Shown here piece by piece: positions 34,699 to 41,850 of a stretch of DNA of 64,000 nucleotides. The notes under the pieces are model-generated. The model had not been told where the DNA came from. It ran no database searches and saw only the letters and a program-made list of their open reading frames with translations. The DNA comes from WHSW01 sp963749365. Lineage in GTDB: Bacteria > Actinomycetota > Thermoleophilia > Solirubrobacterales > 70-9. The position numbers and the translations under genes are program-made. Position 1 is the first letter of the stretch; each line of letters opens with the position of its first letter. Where the stretch lies: assembly GCA_963749365.1 (NCBI GenBank), contig CAVVME010000003.1, positions 1,302,001-1,366,000 on the forward strand, given 5' to 3'.

Positions 34699-35550
34699 TC
34701 AGCCCTTCGGCCCCCGCTGTTCCGCCGGCGGCTCGCCGGAATCGCTGTAGGCGCCCGGGGGCCAGGAGCCGAACCAGTTGTCGCGGGCGCCGTCGAGGGT
34801 GACGACGGTGCCGGAGAAGAAGTCGCCCGCGGGCGAGGCGAGGTAGGCGACCAGCCAGCCCCACTCCTCCTCGGTCCCGAGCCGGCCCAGCGGCACCGTC
34901 CCGGGGACCGCCTCGACCACCTCGGCGGGGTACTTGGTCCGCAGGGTCTCGGTGTCGAACTGCCCGGCTGCGAGCGCCACCAGCCTGATCCCGAACCGCG
35001 ACCACTCGATCGCCAGCGTCCGGGTCATGTTCTCGACCGCCGCCCGCGCGGCGCCGGAGTGGACCATGCCCGGCATTCCGTGGTGCGGCGAGAGGGTGAC
35101 GCTGAGCACCTTGCCGCGCCGCTGGGGGATGAACGCCTTGGTCGCCGCGGCGTGGGTCATGAGCCAGGTGCCGGTGACGTTGAGCTCGATCACGGTCCGA
35201 AACCCCTTCGGCGTGATTGCCTCGGCCGGGCCGAGGAACTGGCCGCCGGCGTTGTTGAGCAGCAGGTCGAGCCGCCCGTGGCGCTCGAGCACGCCCTCGA
35301 AGAGCCGCTCGACCGCCTCGTCGTCGCGGATGTCCATCGGCTCGGCCTCGGCGGCCGCCCCCAGGTCCGCAAGATCGGCGACGAGCTGCTCGAGCGGCTC
35401 GGCCCGCCGGCCGCAGCCGATCACGGTCGCCCCCAGCCGCGCGAGCTCGAGCGCCGATGCCCGGCCGAGCCCCGATCCCGCGCCGGAGACGACGCAGACC
35501 TGCCCGTCGAGCAGCCCGGGCCGAAAGATTCGCGAGCTCGGTTCCGCCAC
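34699..35550 (-). CDS. SDR family protein, trans-2-enoyl-CoA-reductase (PECR)-like
   Basis: A 283-residue SDR with SGAGSGLGRASALEL and LLLNNAGGQFLGP. At the usual YxxxK position it reads VHSGAARAAVENMTRTLAIEW, so Tyr and Lys are replaced by His and Arg. The same HSGAARA sequence occurs in peroxisomal trans-2-enoyl-CoA reductases and 2,4-dienoyl-CoA-reductase relatives, which use another catalytic arrangement. Reduction of an enoyl-CoA is therefore likelier than alcohol oxidation. The GTG start has TAGCCT eight bases upstream. It is convergent with the FabG-like gene. Confidence 0.82.
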   Translation of the reverse strand: MAEPSSRIFRPGLLDGQVCVVSGAGSGLGRASALELARLGATVIGCGRRAEPLEQLVADLADLGAAAEAEPMDIRDDEAVERLFEGVLERHGRLDLLLNNAGGQFLGPAEAITPKGFRTVIELNVTGTWLMTHAAATKAFIPQRRGKVLSVTLSPHHGMPGMVHSGAARAAVENMTRTLAIEWSRFGIRLVALAAGQFDTETLRTKYPAEVVEAVPGTVPLGRLGTEEEWGWLVAYLASPAGDFFSGTVVTLDGARDNWFGSWPPGAYSDSGEPPAEQRGPKG

Positions 35551-35558
35551 CGGCGCTG

Positions 35559-35576
35559 AGGCTATCGGTCTACCCT
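35559..35576. promoter_or_regulatory. Divergent leaderless promoters (PECR-like SDR and MBL protein)
   Basis: TAGCCT on the minus strand (35564-35559), eight bases from GTG 35550, and TACCCT on the plus strand (35571-35576), nine bases from ATG 35586. Only six bases separate the two boxes, so the promoters must compete. Confidence 0.6.
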
Positions 35577-35585
35577 GCGCCGGCG

Positions 35586-36488
35586 ATGAAGGTCCGCGCC
35601 GACACCAAACCCCTCACCGCCCCCCTCCCGGGGGGGCGCGAGGGGGCGACCGTGGCGGTTGAGCCGCTGCGCTGCGGCCGGGTCTCCTGCCCGCCGACCA
35701 TGTTCGAGCGCGCCGAGCACTTCGCCACCCCGCGCCTGCTCGGCCTCGGCATCCCGCGCTCGGGCTGGTGGGAGGTCCCGGTCCCGGCCTTCCTCGTCCA
35801 CCATCCGAGCGGGCCGTTCCTGGTCGACACCGGCCTTCACCCCTCGATCGCCTCGTCGCCGAACGAGAACCTGGGCGCGATCGCCGCCCGCTTCGCTCGC
35901 CCGACGCTCGAGCCGGGCGAAGACCTGCCGGCGCAGCTGCGCGCGCGCGGGATCGACCCGAAGGCGATCGGCCTCGTCGTCATGACCCACCTGCACCTCG
36001 ACCACAGCTCGGCGATGTCGGAGTTCGCCGGCGCCGCCTTCGTCGTCTGCGAGCAGGAGTGGGCCGCCGCGACCACGGTCGGGCGACCGCTGACGCACGG
36101 CTACCGGCCCAGCCACTACGACTACGCCTTCGACTATCGCACGCTCAGCTACGACTCCGAGCGGATCAGCTCCTACGCCAGCTTCGGGCGCACCTTCGAC
36201 CTCTTCGGCGACGCCAGCGTCCGGCTCGCGGCGACCCCTGGTCACTCGGCCGGGCACCAGTCGGTGATCTGCCGGCTCGCCGACCGCGATCTGGTGATCG
36301 CCGGCGACGCGATCTACACGCTCGGCCAGCTCGACGACGCCCCCGAGCCGCCGCGCCCGTTCGATCGCCACAACTGGCGCCGCTCGCGCCAGGAGCTGGC
36401 GCAGTTCAGACGCACCTACCCGCAGGCGGTGGTCGTCCCCGGGCACGACCCGAAGCACTGGAACACGCTGGCGAAGCGCTACGAGTAG
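35586..36488 (+). CDS. Metallo-beta-lactamase-fold hydrolase (lactonase-like)
   Basis: A 300-residue MBL-fold protein with the two-metal motif THLHLDHSS, then TPGHSAGHQS, the bridging Asp in VIAGDAIYT and a final His in VVPGHDPKHW. The arrangement resembles AttM/AiiA acyl-homoserine lactonases, but other lactones or thioesters are possible. Residues about 9-20 (PLTAPLPGGREGA) come from a GC-rich hairpin, an apparent repeat inserted between the start and the first beta strand VAVEPLRCG. A strong bidirectional terminator follows. Confidence 0.85.
   Translation: MKVRADTKPLTAPLPGGREGATVAVEPLRCGRVSCPPTMFERAEHFATPRLLGLGIPRSGWWEVPVPAFLVHHPSGPFLVDTGLHPSIASSPNENLGAIAARFARPTLEPGEDLPAQLRARGIDPKAIGLVVMTHLHLDHSSAMSEFAGAAFVVCEQEWAAATTVGRPLTHGYRPSHYDYAFDYRTLSYDSERISSYASFGRTFDLFGDASVRLAATPGHSAGHQSVICRLADRDLVIAGDAIYTLGQLDDAPEPPRPFDRHNWRRSRQELAQFRRTYPQAVVVPGHDPKHWNTLAKRYE
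35610..35645. repeat. REP-like GC hairpin inside the MBL gene
   Basis: Nested complementary arms: CCCCTC with GAGGGG outside, GCCCCCC with GGGGGGC inside. It is read in frame as PLTAPLPGGREG, similar to peptides encoded by REP elements when they fall in genes. No second copy is in this window. Confidence 0.5.
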
Positions 36489-36491
36489 CAC

Positions 36492-36526
36492 CTGAGCGCC
36501 CGCCCGGTGACCGGGCGGGCGCTCAG
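36492..36526. terminator. Bidirectional hairpin terminator
   Basis: A perfect 17-bp inverted repeat with arms CTGAGCGCCCGCCCGGT and ACCGGGCGGGCGCTCAG around a single G, placed four bases after the MBL stop and before the end of the convergent decayed gene. It lacks a clear T-tract, as is common for high-GC actinobacterial terminators. Confidence 0.85.
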
Positions 36527-36538
36527 GCGCAATTCAGC

Positions 36539-37112
36539 TCAGTCGAAGAGCGCGACGTAGAGTCGGCATATCCGTTGCGGTGTCGGATCCACGAGGGTCG
36601 CGATGTAGGTCCTGATCCGACCTGCGTGCCGGCGCAGAATGCGCCCGTCGGGTTGATCTGCACGTACTCCGTCGCTTCGTAGGGGGCGGCGTAGTCGATC
36701 GTCAGCTGGGCGCTGCGCGGCGCCGGATCGAGCCCGTCGATGCAGTACCTCCCGGTGCTGGGCCTGCTCACGTTCGCCTGCGTGACGCCCTTGCTCAGCG
36801 CCCCGTCGATCGTCCCGGTCGGAGCCGGTCTTCACGAACCGCACACCCGGTGGTCTTCAGGTAGGCGCTCGCCGGGTCGCCGCCGAGGTTCTCGGCGTTC
36901 TCGGCGTTCTCGGCCTTCTCGGCCTCGGCGACCGAGAGACCTGGCGCCGCCTTGTTGATCTGCTTCTTGGCGATCGTCTTCACCTTCGACTTGGTGACCT
37001 TGTTGCTGATCGCGTCCGGGCCGGCGATCGCAGTGCCGGCGAAGGCGGCGACCAGGGCGAGGACAGCGACGATGAAGACGGGCGAAGGCCGCGAGGCCTT
37101 GGACTGTCGCAT
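36539..37112 (-). pseudogene. Decayed secreted surface protein with Ala-Glu-Asn repeat
   Basis: ATG 37112 (GGGGGG box upstream) opens a signal peptide (PVFIVAVLALVAAFAGTAIA). A basic segment follows (KVTKSKVKTIAKKQINKAAPG), then KAENAENAENLGGD, encoded by imperfect 9-bp repeats. After YLKTTG the frame is lost. A second frame gives VRFVKTGS, a third gives IDGALSKGVTQANVSRPSTG and a long segment to INPTGAFCAGTQV, and the second frame resumes as RIRTYIATLVDPTP to a stop at 36539. At least three frame changes are therefore needed to rebuild the ~190-residue protein. I call it a pseudogene. Intact relatives are exported proteins of unknown role. Confidence 0.8.
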
Positions 37113-37200
37113 GAAATGGACCCCCCGATGTTTGAGGTTTGAGCGCCTACCGTCCCCCACCGCGGCCGTGATGTCAAGTCCGAGGACCGCCTCAACCCTC

Positions 37201-37222
37201 TGTGACCAGCATCTGTGACCAG
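37201..37222. repeat. Direct repeat TGTGACCAG x2
   Basis: Two exact copies of TGTGACCAG (37201-37209 and 37214-37222) with a 13-bp period, between the divergent decayed surface gene and the SnoaL-like gene. This could be a regulator-binding site. The rest of 37113-37264 holds no gene. Confidence 0.4.
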
Positions 37223-37251
37223 GTTCAAACATGAGCGGCTCCGCCGGCCAC

Positions 37252-37257
37252 TACCCT
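37252..37257 (+). promoter_or_regulatory. -10 box, probable leaderless promoter of SnoaL-like gene
   Basis: TACCCT, seven bases before ATG 37265. Confidence 0.5.
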
Positions 37258-37264
37258 GCTCGGG

Positions 37265-37681
37265 ATGTCCTCCGACAACGCCACCCGACTGCTCGAGACC
37301 TACGACGCGTTCGTCGCCGGAGAGCTCGAACGGATCCCCGAGTTCTTCGACCCGGACGGCTTCTACCGGACCAGCGGCGTGTTTCCGGGAATGCAGGAGC
37401 GCTACGTCGGGCACGACGGGATCGCGGAGTTCTGGCACGCGGCGAATGAGCCCTGGGCGTGGTTCGAGATCGAGCCGCTGCGAACGATCGTGCACGGCGA
37501 CTGCGTCGCCGCGGAGGTCCAGTTCAGGGGCCGGGGTGCGGGCAGCGGCGTAGAGGTGACGATCGCGGCCGGCCACCTGGTCCGGTTCCGCGACGAAATG
37601 ATCGTCGAGTTCGCGGCCTTCGCGTCGTGGGAGCAGGCCCTGGCAGAGTTCGATCGCTGCCCGGCCCCGGCCGCGGCGTAG
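37265..37681 (+). CDS. SnoaL/NTF2-like protein
   Basis: A 138-residue NTF2-fold protein: opening helix NATRLLETYDAFVAGELERIPEFF, then YVGHDGIAEFWHAANEPWAWFEIEPLRTI, closing strand GHLVRFRDEMIVEFAAFASW. Third protein of this fold in the window but not closely similar to the others. Function unknown. Confidence 0.8.
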   Translation: MSSDNATRLLETYDAFVAGELERIPEFFDPDGFYRTSGVFPGMQERYVGHDGIAEFWHAANEPWAWFEIEPLRTIVHGDCVAAEVQFRGRGAGSGVEVTIAAGHLVRFRDEMIVEFAAFASWEQALAEFDRCPAPAAA

Positions 37682-37698
37682 CTCCCTGGCGCCGGGCG

Positions 37699-38493
37699 CT
37701 AGGGCTGCGTCCGCGTCGACTGCCCGGCGACGGCGTCGGCCGCCTGGCCGGCGCCGGCCTTCAGCGACTTGATCACCCCGCTGCGGCCCTGCTGCTCGAG
37801 CGCCCCGTACATCGCTTTGACGCGGTCGAAGATCACGGTCGCGGCGTCGAGCTGCTGCTCGCGGGTCGGAGCCTCGACGGCCTCGAAGCTGACCTGCTCG
37901 CCGTACTGGACCGTCACCTTCGGGAACGAGAGCCGCTTCCATGAGCGGACCCCGGAGGAGCCGTGGATCGCGACCGGGACCACCGGGACCCCGGACTCGA
38001 GCGCCAACCGACCGACGCCCGGCTTGGCCTCGCCGAGCCCGCCGGTGCGCGAGCGCCCGCCCTCTGCGTAGACCAGTACGCAGCCGCCGCGCTCGAGGAT
38101 CGAGTGGGCGGTGATGAACGCCTCGTCGTCGCGGTGGCCGCGGCGGATCGGGAACACCCCGCCGACCCGAAAGATGTAGTCGAGGATCGGATTCTGGAAG
38201 AAGAGCTGGGACTTGGCCATGAACCTGATCTTGCGGCGGATGTAGACGCCGCAGAAGAAGTGGTCCATGTTCGAGAAGTGGTTCGGGGCGAGGATGAACG
38301 CGCCGTCGGCGGGGACGTTGGCGACCGAGATCGCCCGGGTGCGATAGAGGAAGAGCGCGATTGGGGTGAGGATCATCCGCACCGCCTCGTAGATCCAACC
38401 GGCGTCGTGGGTCCGCGACCACTCGTGGATCGGCTGGAACTGCTCCGCCGGTCGCGTGTCCTTGTACTTCTGGGGCTTGAGCTCGTCGGCCAT
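37699..38493 (-). CDS. 1-acyl-sn-glycerol-3-phosphate acyltransferase (PlsC family)
   Basis: A 264-residue acyltransferase. Block I is NHFSNMDHF (NHxxxxD, catalytic His and Asp), and block III is VYAEGGRSRTGGL (variant of EGTRS). A membrane-associated N-terminal segment is ILTPIALFLYRTRA. It acylates lysophosphatidate or a related lipid at the membrane. The C-terminal 60 residues after RVKAMYGAL are family-variable. glpK lies directly upstream on the same strand, which makes sense for glycerolipid synthesis. Confidence 0.85.
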   Translation of the reverse strand: MADELKPQKYKDTRPAEQFQPIHEWSRTHDAGWIYEAVRMILTPIALFLYRTRAISVANVPADGAFILAPNHFSNMDHFFCGVYIRRKIRFMAKSQLFFQNPILDYIFRVGGVFPIRRGHRDDEAFITAHSILERGGCVLVYAEGGRSRTGGLGEAKPGVGRLALESGVPVVPVAIHGSSGVRSWKRLSFPKVTVQYGEQVSFEAVEAPTREQQLDAATVIFDRVKAMYGALEQQGRSGVIKSLKAGAGQAADAVAGQSTRTQP

Positions 38494-38549
38494 CGGGTTC
38501 GTGCCCGGGAGCGCCGGGCACGGTTTCCTACCCCCGGCGGCGACCGCGG

Positions 38550-40013
38550 TTACGGCGCCGGCGCGCCGGCCGCCCAGCCCTTGGACCGCTCGAGCGCCTC
38601 ACCCCAGCGCCCGAGCAGCCGCTCGCGCTCGCCGGCCTCGATCCGAGGCTCGTAGCGGATCGACTCGCGCCACATCCCGGCGACCTCGTCGGCGGTCCAA
38701 AAGCCCGAGCCGATCCCGGCCAGATACGCGGCGCCGAGCGCCGTCGTCTCGGTGATCTCGGGCACGATCACCGGCGCGCCGAGGACGTCGGCCTGGAACT
38801 GCATCAGCCACCGGTTCGCGACCGCGCCGCCGTCGACCCGCAGCTCGCTCAGCTCGCGCCCGGCGGCGCGCTCCTGGGCGCGGACCGCGTCGACGGTCTG
38901 GTAGGCGATCCCCTCGAGCGCGGCGCGGGCCAGGTGGGCGGCGGTCGTGCCCCTGGTCAGGCCGACGATCGTCCCGCGCGCGTAGGGATCCCAGTGCGGC
39001 GATCCGAGCCCGGTCAGGGCGGGAACGAAGTAGACATCGTCGTTGGAGTCGAGCGACGCCGCCATGCGCTCGGTCTCGGCGGCCTCGGGCACGATCCCGA
39101 GCCCGTCGCGCAGCCACTGCACCCCGGCCCCGGTGACGAACACCGACGCCTCGAGCGCGTAATCGACCTCGTCGCCGAGCCCCCAGCCGATCGTCGTCAG
39201 CAGGCCCGGGCTGGGCTCGGGCATCCGCCGGCCGGCGTTGAGGAGCACGAAGCTGCCGGTGCCGTAGGTGCTCTTCGCCATCCCGGGGCGCAGGCACGCC
39301 TGGCCGAAGAGCGCCGCCTGCTGGTCGCCAGCGATCCCGGCCACCGGCACCTCGCCGCCGAACTCGGTCGTGGTCCCGTAGGGGTGGGCCGAGGGCAGCA
39401 CCTCCGGCAGCCGCGCCGGGTCGATCCCAAACAGCGCGCAGAGCTCGGGGTCCCAGCGCCGCGCGCCGATCTCGAACAGCATCGTCCGCGAGGCGTTGGA
39501 GAGGTCGGTGGCGTGGCGGCCGGTGAGCTTGAACGCGAGCCAGGAGTCGATCGTGCCAAAGACGGCGTCGCGCGCGGCCGCGACATTTGCCAGCAGCCAC
39601 TCGATCTTGGTCGCCGAGAAGTAGGGGTCGATGACGAGCCCGGTGCGGGCGCGGACCAGCTCCTCGTGCCCGGCCTCGCGCAGCTCGTCGCAGCGCGCAG
39701 CGGTCCGCCGGTCCTGCCAGACGAGCGCGTTGTGGACCGGCTCGCCGGACGAAGGGTCCCAGGCGACAACGGTCTCGCGCTGGTTGGTGATCCCGATCGA
39801 GTCGAGGCTCGCCGCATCGGCGCGGGCGTCGGCGAGCGCCCGCGAGGCGACCCGCTTGACGCCGTTCCAGATCTCGCTTGCGTCGTGCTCGACCCAGCCC
39901 GGCTGCGGGAAGTGCTGGGCGAACTCGCTGTAGGCGCGGCCACGGATCCTGCCCTCGCGGTCGAAGACGAGACAGGTCGTCCCGGTCGTCCCCTGATCGA
40001 TCGCCAGAATCAT
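38550..40013 (-). CDS. glpK: Glycerol kinase
   Basis: A 487-residue FGGY-family kinase that phosphorylates glycerol to glycerol-3-phosphate. LAIDQGTTGTTCLVFD binds phosphate; GITNQRETVVAWD, GVDPxxF-like DPYFSATKIEWLLANV and GAAYLAGIGSGFW are characteristic of GlpK. AGDQQAALFGQACLRPGMAKSTYGTGSFVLLN is the ATPase-domain signature. The gene has no glpF or glpD beside it. The length is normal and the start is ATG 40013. Confidence 0.94.
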   Translation of the reverse strand: MILAIDQGTTGTTCLVFDREGRIRGRAYSEFAQHFPQPGWVEHDASEIWNGVKRVASRALADARADAASLDSIGITNQRETVVAWDPSSGEPVHNALVWQDRRTAARCDELREAGHEELVRARTGLVIDPYFSATKIEWLLANVAAARDAVFGTIDSWLAFKLTGRHATDLSNASRTMLFEIGARRWDPELCALFGIDPARLPEVLPSAHPYGTTTEFGGEVPVAGIAGDQQAALFGQACLRPGMAKSTYGTGSFVLLNAGRRMPEPSPGLLTTIGWGLGDEVDYALEASVFVTGAGVQWLRDGLGIVPEAAETERMAASLDSNDDVYFVPALTGLGSPHWDPYARGTIVGLTRGTTAAHLARAALEGIAYQTVDAVRAQERAAGRELSELRVDGGAVANRWLMQFQADVLGAPVIVPEITETTALGAAYLAGIGSGFWTADEVAGMWRESIRYEPRIEAGERERLLGRWGEALERSKGWAAGAPAP

Positions 40014-40025
40014 CCGCGCGCCAGG

Positions 40026-40703
40026 CTATCCGCGCCTCGCCCACCACGCGCGAGCGAAGTCGCGAAGCTGGCGGGCGCGGTGTACGAACCCGGCCAGGGT
40101 CCGGCCGGTGGCGCGGTGCTCGAGCTCGAGCTCGAGCTCGGCCACCCGGTAGCCGGCGCGGACGACGTCGATCGTCATCCCGACCTCCATCCCGTACCCG
40201 GTCGCGAACGGAAGCGCCGCCCGCAGGACCTCGGGACGCATCGCCCGCTGGCCCGAGATCGGGGCGCCCGCCTCGTAGCCGCAGCGGCTGCGGATCGCCC
40301 AGCGCGCGAAGCCGAGCGCGACCCCGAAGCCGCCGCCGAGCCGGTGCCGGAAGGCCGCCACCGCGAGGTCGGCCCCCCCGTCCGCGATCAGCTCGACCAG
40401 CCCGCCCAGGGCACCGGCGGAGGCGCCGAGGTCGCCATCGCAGACGAGGACCAGCTCGGGGTCCTGCGGCCGGTCGAGCGCCGCCTCGGCGGCGGCGGTC
40501 ACGTTGGCGCCCTTGCCGTGCGGGCGCCCACGGCTGACCACCCGCGCGCGATGGGCGAGCGCGACCTCGACGGTCTCGTCCTCGGAGGCGTCGTCGGCGA
40601 CCCAGAGCTCCGCGCCGGGGAAGGCGGCGGCGAGCGCATCGAGACCGGCGCCGATCCGGTCGGCCTCGTTGCGAGCGGCGACTATGACCACGAGATCGCT
40701 CAT
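40026..40703 (-). CDS. Glycosyltransferase family 2 protein
   Basis: A 225-residue GT-A glycosyltransferase: LVVIVAARNEADRIGAGLDAL opens the nucleotide-sugar fold, ELWVADDASEDETVEV contains the first Asp pair and ELVLVCDGDLGAS the DxD metal site. QRAMRPEVLRAALPFATGYGMEVGMTIDV and a C-terminal helix follow. It resembles glucosylphosphoglycerate or polyprenyl-phosphate glycosyltransferases in shape but has no clear membrane anchor. Acceptor unknown. It lies 12 bases upstream of glpK on the same strand. Confidence 0.82.
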   Translation of the reverse strand: MSDLVVIVAARNEADRIGAGLDALAAAFPGAELWVADDASEDETVEVALAHRARVVSRGRPHGKGANVTAAAEAALDRPQDPELVLVCDGDLGASAGALGGLVELIADGGADLAVAAFRHRLGGGFGVALGFARWAIRSRCGYEAGAPISGQRAMRPEVLRAALPFATGYGMEVGMTIDVVRAGYRVAELELELEHRATGRTLAGFVHRARQLRDFARAWWARRG

Positions 40704-40721
40704 CGGTCCGTGAGGGCTGGT

Positions 40722-40727
40722 TATTCT
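40722..40727 (+). promoter_or_regulatory. -10 box of biotin-carrier gene
   Basis: TATTCT, ten bases before ATG 40738; leaderless or nearly so. Confidence 0.5.
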
Positions 40728-40737
40728 CCCGCTCCGG

Positions 40738-40950
40738 ATGACGGAGGTCGAGGCGCACATCACCGGGACCGTGTGGAAGATCGAGGTCGCGGTCGGCGAC
40801 GACGTGGCCGACGGCGACACCGTGGTCATCCTCGAGTCGATGAAGATGGAGATGCCGGTCGAGGTCGAGGACGACGGCAAGGTCGCCGAGATCCGCTGCG
40901 AGGAAGGGCAATCGGTGCATGAGGGCGATGTTCTGGTGGTCCTCGAATGA
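40738..40950 (+). CDS. Stand-alone biotin carboxyl carrier protein
   Basis: A 70-residue biotinyl domain and nothing else. HITGTVWKIEVAVGDDVADGDTV leads to ILESMKMEMPV, where the central Lys is biotinylated, and then DGKVAEIRCEEGQSVHEGDVL completes the barrel. Such small carriers serve multi-subunit acyl-CoA carboxylases. The carboxyltransferase partner could be the product of 24103-25665, 15 kb away, but no biotin carboxylase is in the window. Its stop abuts a GREAEE repeat copy. Confidence 0.9.
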   Translation: MTEVEAHITGTVWKIEVAVGDDVADGDTVVILESMKMEMPVEVEDDGKVAEIRCEEGQSVHEGDVLVVLE

Positions 40951-40956
40951 ATCTCT

Positions 40957-40989
40957 GCCCGTCGGCTCCTCCGCTACGCGTCCGGGGCC
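40957..40989 (-). repeat. GREAEE palindromic element, copy 3 (intergenic)
   Basis: 31 of 33 positions match copy 2 (minus strand: GGCCCCGGACGCGTAGCGG and on). It lies directly after the biotin-carrier stop and before the enoyl-CoA hydratase. Here its arms (GTCGGC and GCCGAC) form a better hairpin than in the coding copies. Confidence 0.75.
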
Positions 40990-41010
40990 GACGTGGTGTT
41001 CGGCGGTCCG

Positions 41011-41823
41011 GTGAGTAACCCCGGGGAGCTTGCGTCTGGAAAGCTGGTCCTCGATCGCCCGGCGGAGGCGGTCGCCCGGCTCACCCTCTCCAACCCCGAG
41101 AAGCACAACCCGCTCGACCACGAGGTCCTCGACGCGATCGCGGCCACGCTCCCCGAGCTGGCCGAGGGGATCGAGACCCGCTGCGTGATGATCACCGGCT
41201 CCGGCCGGGCGTTCTCGGCCGGATACGACATCGCGGCGATCGACCCGCAGCGGTTCGAGCACGAGGCCGAGGCGCTGGTCGCCCACCCCTTCCACGCGGC
41301 GATGGAGGCGGTCAGCGCCCACCCCTACCCGGTCTTGGCGGCGATCAACGGGCACTGCTTCGGCGGCGGGCTCGAGCTCGCGGTGCGCTGCGACCTGCGG
41401 ATCTGCGCCGCCGGCGCCAAGCTCGGGATGCCGCCGGCGAAGCTCGGCCTGATCTACGCCCACACCGGGCTCGAGCGGTTCATCGACGCGGTCGGCGTCG
41501 CCTGGACCAAGGAGCTGTTCCTGACCGGCCGCGAGATCGAGGCGGAGCAGGCGGGCGCGATCGGGCTCGTCAACGAGGTCGTCGCCGACGCGGAGCTGGC
41601 GGAGACGTCACTCGCTCTGGCTAGCGAGATCGCCACGCACGCGCCGCTCGCGGTCGTCGGCAACAAGCGCGCGATCGAGACCCTGGCGCGGTTTCCGCGG
41701 CTCACCCCCGAGCAGGAGCGCGAGCTGATCGAGTTGCGCGAGTCCTGCTTTGCCTCCGAGGACTTCCGCGAGGGCGTGGCGGCATTCGCCGAGAAGCGCA
41801 AGCCGGAGTGGAAGGGACGCTGA
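41011..41823 (+). CDS. Enoyl-CoA hydratase/isomerase family protein
   Basis: A 270-residue crotonase: SGRAFSAGYDIAAID and INGHCFGGGLELAVRCDLRI are the two oxyanion-hole motifs; KLGMPPAKLGLIYAHTG lacks the classical PE glutamate pair, so hydratase activity is uncertain and an isomerase or hydrolase role is possible. GTG 41011 is chosen because the earlier GTG codons (from 40993) border the repeat element. Ends with FAEKRKPEWKGR, as the operon enoyl-CoA hydratase does (FFEKREPQWKGR). Confidence 0.85.
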   Translation: MSNPGELASGKLVLDRPAEAVARLTLSNPEKHNPLDHEVLDAIAATLPELAEGIETRCVMITGSGRAFSAGYDIAAIDPQRFEHEAEALVAHPFHAAMEAVSAHPYPVLAAINGHCFGGGLELAVRCDLRICAAGAKLGMPPAKLGLIYAHTGLERFIDAVGVAWTKELFLTGREIEAEQAGAIGLVNEVVADAELAETSLALASEIATHAPLAVVGNKRAIETLARFPRLTPEQERELIELRESCFASEDFREGVAAFAEKRKPEWKGR

Positions 41824-41850
41824 AGGCGCTACGCTCGGCACCGAGCAGCG

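Noticed and set aside
36890..36925. Short tandem repeats as a CRISPR-like array
   Set aside because: The 9-bp units encode Ala-Glu-Asn in a surface protein and there are no spacers.
38599..41463. 954-codon minus-strand frame across glpK and the GT2 gene
   Set aside because: Out-of-frame shadow of glpK and antisense to the biotin carrier and enoyl-CoA hydratase.
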